From Acidobacteriota bacterium (lineage in GTDB: Bacteria; Acidobacteriota; Terriglobia; Terriglobales; Acidobacteriaceae): 64,000 nucleotides of DNA. Where the stretch lies: contig JAFDVW010000017.1 in assembly GCA_018268755.1 (NCBI GenBank), forward strand, positions 192,070 through 256,069, given 5' to 3'. Positions 60,401-64,000 of this stretch are shown here, one piece after another (within the stretch, counting starts at the first letter, position 1; each line of letters opens with the position of its first letter). The notes beneath the pieces were generated by a model that searched no databases, was not told the origin of the DNA, and saw only the letters and a list, made by a program, of their open reading frames with translations. The position numbers and the translations under genes are program-made.

Positions 60401-61003
60401 GAGCCGGTCGTAGTAGAGACCAAAGCCGTCTTCACACTGCAACGCGAGCGTGTTTGTCCCCTTGAGGAACAGCGAAGCGGGAAGCACCATCTCCAACGAT
60501 TCGTAGCCGAAGTACTGTGTGTTGCCGTTGGCTTCGCCCCCATTGGGCCACCACAGTTGCGGCGCGGGATGTGGGTGCAGGCGGTAGCTGGCCTTCGATT
60601 TCCCGTTGATCAGCAGTGTGTAACGCGGCGCGGCCGGCCGCCGGTGCCGCACGATGGCGTCGAGGTGAAGAACAAAAGTCCCGCGCGGCGCACCCGGCAG
60701 GCTGAACTGCACTTGAAATGGGGGCGTGATCGCGTCCGAGTTCAGGTCGACCCAATCCTCTCGCATCGTGCTGGCTTTGACCGCCGCATCGAAGGACCCA
60801 GGTTGATAGGCAGGCCAATCTTTTTGCGGAGTGCTTGTACCCACACGGTAGACGATCGTCTCGTCCTCTTTCCGGTTGCGGGAGAACTCTGCGATGGAAT
60901 TGTCTTTGACGCCAATACTGAAAATTTCCGTTTGCGCCTCGGCTGGCCAGGTTGCGGTCAGCGAAAGCAGTAATAAGGATGCGGTCATCCAGGCTCGAGC
61001 CAT
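57473..61003 (-). CDS. Giant secreted GH38-like (DUF5054-like) multidomain protein
   Basis: A 1176-residue exported protein (signal about 1-24). Residues ~25-210 resemble the C-terminal domain of family-4 polysaccharide lyases (VYRVGTSTPQKDWPAYQPGS). Residues ~310-600 follow the GH38 fold: MEQADFGYNDLPARTLEWEN, DEPSITWAMPQVLADAGIAY and a late LHNDEIPMRHWG. The GH38 metal His is replaced (MEQAD at 316-320 where relatives have HSHND). A long beta-sandwich tail (about 700-1176) follows. GGAGGAAGG precedes the ATG. It is divergent from two GH-like paralogs, with operator E in between. Confidence 0.75.
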   Translation of the reverse strand: MARAWMTASLLLLSLTATWPAEAQTEIFSIGVKDNSIAEFSRNRKEDETIVYRVGTSTPQKDWPAYQPGSFDAAVKASTMREDWVDLNSDAITPPFQVQFSLPGAPRGTFVLHLDAIVRHRRPAAPRYTLLINGKSKASYRLHPHPAPQLWWPNGGEANGNTQYFGYESLEMVLPASLFLKGTNTLALQCEDGFGLYYDRLMLSNNPGSTPPLVTAAAVEPTILYKNSPAGLREVANVHVRTSKPLGAVKLKAVIGATSQEHSVVQNEAGDLEFTFDVPAPDGPVAAALYIVGSKDPLYRGTFQPKRKWNVYALPMEQADFGYNDLPARTLEWENRFVDKTLQIQKNYPSYSFTLDAAANLESYCATRREESCQELLGHLKTGKWGINALYANFFTGLMTPEELYRSLDYSLRAGKQHNFPVDSASQTDEPSITWAMPQVLADAGIAYFTNGSDPIRGAFNPIGLLNFHSPFYWEGPTGAKVLVWSGVSYTAVDDMTWAGWNAESVQSGSYAPSIQGLQRSLPLFLSQYERDDFPFDAVLLFGLHNDEIPMRHWGDADVLEKWNREYAYPKVIASTQRDFFTHITRNFGPQIKTYRGDGGAYWEDEAGADARIAAMIRTSQMQILAAEKFESIAGWLQPHLKFDSSPFQDAWKNILLADSYVWSDANSFRRPYSYRTRFGEAAHRAWAEAAFQQTSDLRLVGMDKVAESIATREQGAVVFNPESWVRSGLFDFELEPEEILVDPETGQAIPCGVLRSHHDYQDVRCWANSIPAMGYKFYATAKGKVPEGKVIDLDPAAPAVENAHYRLQIDHGSGAVAHLIDKATGQDLVDARSDYGLNEYLYVSGGDPGDFIPGSLKDNRLLIADITFPLPELQLHHATLASAPEARRFPWGTVITVRASALNTPEIVTTIILPDAEKQVLFHNEVEKKATLKKEGVYFAFPFALAVSQMQYQGATAWVDPVHDMLPGANRQWFTTQGAVWGKGTNHSVAWATVDAPLVTLQDINRGLWPESIQIENGSVFSYVMNNYWYTDAPAQQGGRFIFRYALTSGGEIASTQAARLAQEQRSPFPVIRRYRMGWEPTLPESGAGFLEAAPQGVTVLTVRPLEDQAYLVRVQNTTSNRITASLQFPITELQEAYLGSVMGERKATVDATAHSVTLPMEGYEIKSLVVRMKQ

Positions 61004-61033
61004 GCGTCCCTTCCTCCATTCCGATTTGAATAA

Positions 61034-61047
61034 TGATCGATAATATA
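61034..61047. promoter_or_regulatory. Palindromic operator site E with adjacent -10
   Basis: TGATCGATAA (61034-61043) is one base off the palindrome. On the minus strand it is directly preceded by TATATT (61042-61047), the same -10/operator layout as site B. A convincing -35 was not found. Confidence 0.6.
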
Positions 61048-61133
61048 TCAAAATTAGCTTTACAACATTTCCATGCTGCACTACCATCGGCTGGTCGCGA
61101 ATTCTTCAGTTGTTTAACTTTAGAGGTGGATAA

Positions 61134-63158
61134 ATGCGCCTTTTTAAAGACCTTCTCGCTATTTCTCTTTTACTGGTCGGAATCCTTCATATGGCCGGAC
61201 AAACCGCTCACGCGCAGCGGATCTCGCTCGATAATGCCGTCGTCCTGGTAGATGCCAGCGAACCTTCGTATGTGCAGTATGGGGCCAAGGATCTGGCTTC
61301 CTATTTGGGGCAAATTACCGGAAAGCCTGTTCCGGTCGGGGCCTCAGTGGCTCCTTTCCGTAAGTCGCAAACCGTGGTGGCACTGGGAGAGAAAATGGCG
61401 CGCGCCGCGGGCGCGGATTTGGGCGCAATGGACGGGTTGGGAGAGGAAGGAGCAGTGCTCCGCTCGGCGGAAAAAGCCGGCCGCACGATCATCGCGGTCG
61501 CCGGGACAAATCCCCACGGCACCAATGCCGGCATCGCTACCTTGCTGCAGAAAATCCGCGCCGACGGGAAGACCCCCTACCTCGCTGCTCCCCTCGATCT
61601 TCGCGAAAAGCCGGACATTGCCGTGCGCGGCCTCCATCTGAATGGCTGGCCCCTGAAATATCCTTACGCATTTCGGGCCTGGAAGGAGCAGGACTGGAAG
61701 CGCTTCGTGGATATCGCCTGGGCACAGCGCATCAATCTCTTCTATCTCTGGCCCTTCATGGAGATCATTCCGCTGCCCTTGTCCGCCGAGGATGAAGCCT
61801 ATCTGCAGGAAGTGCAGCGGGTGATCGAGTATGCGCAGAAGCAGCGCGGCATGGAAGTCTGGATCATGCAGTCGGCCAATCGGATTGCCGTGTCAGACTG
61901 CAAAGTGAAAGACCCTCGCTATCGCACCTATTGGGTCCCGGAAGAGTGTCAGCAAGACATGAATCCCGCAGACCCGCAGCAGTTCGCCAACATCCTCACG
62001 CACTTTGAGGCCCTGTACAAAATCGTGAACAATGCGGACGGCTTCTGCTTTATAGACTCCGATCCGGGCGGCTGGCCAGGCAGTCCTCTCAGCGACCAAA
62101 CCAAGATCTTCAACGGCGCAAGAAAACTGCTCAATCGCCACAACATCCACGGGGAAAAGACCAAGCTGATTGATTGGATGTGGCTGGGCTGGGGAGGTCA
62201 TCCCACCGGCGAGGGCAGCGGCAAGGATGCGGTTGCTTTCATGGAATCGACCATCCGCAATTTCAAAGAAAACCTCGCCGAACCCTGGGAATTGATCTCT
62301 GGCATGGCGCCTTATCTGCAATCGGCCAAAAATCAGAACGTGCTGAACAAAACCATCTATCTCCAATACGGCGCCATTGAAAATGAGCCGGCGTTTCCCG
62401 CCACCAACCTGGGCATGCAGCCGGTCCGGGAAATGTTTGAAAAGGCCGCCGAGTATCCCGCCCTGCGCGGAGTGATGGGAAACAACGAATTAATGTCCCT
62501 GCAGTTTCCGCGCACTTACTACTTTTTCAATACCGCTTGGGACTACGAATATCGCAAGCGCTCCGAACCCGAAGTGTTGGACGATCTGGCTGGACAACTC
62601 TATCCCGACCATCAAGCCTTGATTGGGGAAGCCTTTGGGGCATTACGGGAAAGTGATCCCAAGACCATCGATAGCGTGCTGGCGAATCTGCAAAAGCTGA
62701 TTGCGACCGGCAGCGCAGGGCGTCCCGGTGCGATCGGACGGTTCCTTTTTCCAGAGCCGTTAGCCGTGGCAAAAAATCTGGAACTGCAGCTGGAGATCCG
62801 CGCTTCGCGGCAGGCCTTGATCGCCGGAATGCAAGGCCAGCCGGACCTCCGCGAGAGCTCACGCCTGGTGGAAGACTACTTCGATAAGCTTCTGGCCTGG
62901 AACCAGGAGACCGGATGGGACAAGATGATCGACATCACGATCTGGCGCAGCCCCATTTACGAAGAAGGAAAAGATCTGACCCAGGCCATGAGCCGATTGA
63001 AGAAGATTCTGGCCGAGGGCCGGCCTTACACGAGCTATAGCCAATTCGAAGATTTCTTTATGCCCATACGCGAAAAGCTTCTGAAGAAATACGGGAAAGA
63101 CTCGGTCATGATCGGATGTATCGATCCATTCCGCCTGGCCGTGATGCAGGGTTGGTAA
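61134..63158 (+). CDS. Secreted GH-like protein, uncharacterised family (paralog 1)
   Basis: A 674-residue exported protein (signal about 1-27). Residues ~28-160 resemble the N-terminal alpha/beta domain found before GH20, GH67 and GH115 catalytic barrels (YGAKDLASYLGQITGKPVPV). The following region looks like a TIM barrel: VRGLHLNGWPLKYPYAFRAW, RINLFYLWPFMEIIPLPL and GFCFIDSDPGGWPG, the last with candidate catalytic Asp. A helical tail ends the protein. I cannot place it in a named GH family. AGGTGG precedes the ATG. The next gene, 19 bases on, encodes a close paralog. Confidence 0.75.
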   Translation: MRLFKDLLAISLLLVGILHMAGQTAHAQRISLDNAVVLVDASEPSYVQYGAKDLASYLGQITGKPVPVGASVAPFRKSQTVVALGEKMARAAGADLGAMDGLGEEGAVLRSAEKAGRTIIAVAGTNPHGTNAGIATLLQKIRADGKTPYLAAPLDLREKPDIAVRGLHLNGWPLKYPYAFRAWKEQDWKRFVDIAWAQRINLFYLWPFMEIIPLPLSAEDEAYLQEVQRVIEYAQKQRGMEVWIMQSANRIAVSDCKVKDPRYRTYWVPEECQQDMNPADPQQFANILTHFEALYKIVNNADGFCFIDSDPGGWPGSPLSDQTKIFNGARKLLNRHNIHGEKTKLIDWMWLGWGGHPTGEGSGKDAVAFMESTIRNFKENLAEPWELISGMAPYLQSAKNQNVLNKTIYLQYGAIENEPAFPATNLGMQPVREMFEKAAEYPALRGVMGNNELMSLQFPRTYYFFNTAWDYEYRKRSEPEVLDDLAGQLYPDHQALIGEAFGALRESDPKTIDSVLANLQKLIATGSAGRPGAIGRFLFPEPLAVAKNLELQLEIRASRQALIAGMQGQPDLRESSRLVEDYFDKLLAWNQETGWDKMIDITIWRSPIYEEGKDLTQAMSRLKKILAEGRPYTSYSQFEDFFMPIREKLLKKYGKDSVMIGCIDPFRLAVMQGW

Positions 63159-63177
63159 AAGCTCGGCCCGAGGGATT

Positions 63178-64000
63178 ATGAGAGATCGTCTTCTAAGCTC
63201 GTCCGCACTCTTATGTTTTGTGCTCGCGGCCACCATGGCGGCGTTTGCCCAGGGAGCCCAACGCATTTCCCTGGACAATGCCGTCATTCTGGTAGACGGC
63301 GGTGAACCGTCATATGTGCAGTATGCCGCGAAGGACCTGGCCTCCTATTTGAGCAGCATCAGCGGACGCCCCGTAGCGGTCAGTACATCCTCAACCGGGG
63401 GGCGCAACGCCAAAACCCTATTCGCGATCGGCAAGAAAATGGCGGCCGCCATGGGCGCGGATTTGACCGGCATGCAGGGTCTGCAGGACGGCGGCGCGCT
63501 CTTGCGATCCTTCGCCAAGGGCGGAAGCACCGCGATCGCCGTGGCCGGCGTCGATCCGCACGGTACCAATGCGGGTGTGGCTACGCTCCTGCAAATGGTC
63601 CGCGCGGAAGGTACGTCAGGATTTTTGGATGGGCCTCTTGATCTACGCAGCCAACCCGGCTTTCCCGTGCGTGGCATCCATCTCAATGGCTGGCCATTGA
63701 ACTATCCCTACGCCTTTCGTTCCTGGAAAGAATCGGACTGGAAGCGTTTCATCGACATTGCATGGGCGCAGCGCGTCAATCTGCTTTATCTGTGGCCGTT
63801 CATGGAAATCCTGCCGGTGCCGCTATCCGCGGAGGATGAAGCTTATTTGCAGGAAGTCCATCGCGTCGTCGATTACGCGCAGAACCAGCGCGGCATGGAA
63901 GTGTGGATCATGCAATCGGCGAATCGCATTGGCACTTCCGATTGCGGCACAAAAGACCCTCGTTTCCGGGCTTACTGGGTGAACGACTGCCAAAAAGACA
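63178..64000 (+). CDS. Secreted GH-like protein, tandem paralog 2 (cut by window end)
   Basis: The open frame from the ATG at 63178 runs to the window edge (274 codons) without a stop. It begins with a signal peptide (MRDRLLSSSALLCFVLAATM) and then follows paralog 1 closely: QRISLDNAVILVDGGEPSYV, VRGIHLNGWPLNYPYAFRSW, VNLLYLWPFMEILPVPLSAE and EVWIMQSANRIG. GAGG lies seven bases before the ATG. The 19-base spacing suggests one transcript and a recent duplication. Confidence 0.85.
   Translation, partial: MRDRLLSSSALLCFVLAATMAAFAQGAQRISLDNAVILVDGGEPSYVQYAAKDLASYLSSISGRPVAVSTSSTGGRNAKTLFAIGKKMAAAMGADLTGMQGLQDGGALLRSFAKGGSTAIAVAGVDPHGTNAGVATLLQMVRAEGTSGFLDGPLDLRSQPGFPVRGIHLNGWPLNYPYAFRSWKESDWKRFIDIAWAQRVNLLYLWPFMEILPVPLSAEDEAYLQEVHRVVDYAQNQRGMEVWIMQSANRIGTSDCGTKDPRFRAYWVNDCQKD

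Overview
The window reads as a chromosomal segment of an Acidobacteriota bacterium (class Terriglobia-like). This is inferred from gene content and style, not from a marker gene. The DNA is GC-rich. It carries a very large TonB-dependent receptor with an N-terminal carboxypeptidase-regulatory-like domain, several big secreted carbohydrate-active or amidohydrolase-like enzymes, a bactofilin, a short coiled-coil protein of a type I recall from acidobacteria, and interspersed intergenic hairpin repeats. There is no rRNA, phage or CRISPR. One tRNA (Pro, GGG) is present.

Layout. 0.3-2.1 kb: a small coiled-coil protein, a PilZ-TonB fusion and a membrane protein. 2.1-5.6 kb: the dTDP-L-rhamnose operon rfbBACD (minus strand). 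5.7-7.4 kb: a peroxide-defence operon perR-ahpC-ahpD with a PerR-type palindrome over the -10 box. 7.4-18.0 kb: a minus-strand exopolysaccharide operon (Wza, Wzz, a CpsD-like protein without a Walker A, a polyprenyl glycosylphosphotransferase, a Wzy/ligase-like protein, a GH39/PslG-like secreted hydrolase and two glycosyltransferase genes, one a double-GT fusion). A divergent NarL-type regulator with an atypical receiver domain follows. 19-24 kb: an outer-membrane barrel, a secreted phosphoesterase and a Tat-exported multicopper oxidase. 24-28.5 kb: two large secreted proteins (glycosidase-like and deacetylase-like). 28.6-34.2 kb: a MutM-like glycosylase, then a low-density region with a beta-propeller lactonase-like protein, hypothetical proteins, a 5'-truncated AraC-type gene beside tRNA-Pro, and repeats. 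34-48 kb: housekeeping and miscellaneous genes (RNase R, two DinB-like proteins, bactofilin, MurJ, a TolB/CehA-like protein, a DUF5615 toxin-antitoxin pair, a CocE-like hydrolase, an APC permease).

48.2-64 kb is the most distinctive part. An acid-sugar-dehydratase-like enolase-superfamily enzyme, a secreted esterase, a GntR/FCD regulator, a SusC-like receptor, a neutral-ceramidase-like enzyme, a DMT transporter, a giant GH38-like protein and two tandem paralogous secreted GH-like proteins (the second cut by the window end) share a palindromic element, consensus ATGATCGATCAT. It occurs at five intergenic sites, two of them directly downstream of recognisable promoters. I read this as a GntR-controlled uptake and degradation system for an unidentified glycan or glycoconjugate.

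How the pieces may work together: rfbBACD probably supplies dTDP-rhamnose to the EPS glycosyltransferases nearby. The PilZ-TonB protein and the LuxR-type regulator are plausible control points for envelope and EPS functions. The GntR locus would bring oligosaccharides across the outer membrane, trim them with secreted enzymes, and dehydrate a released sugar acid that could act as the inducer.
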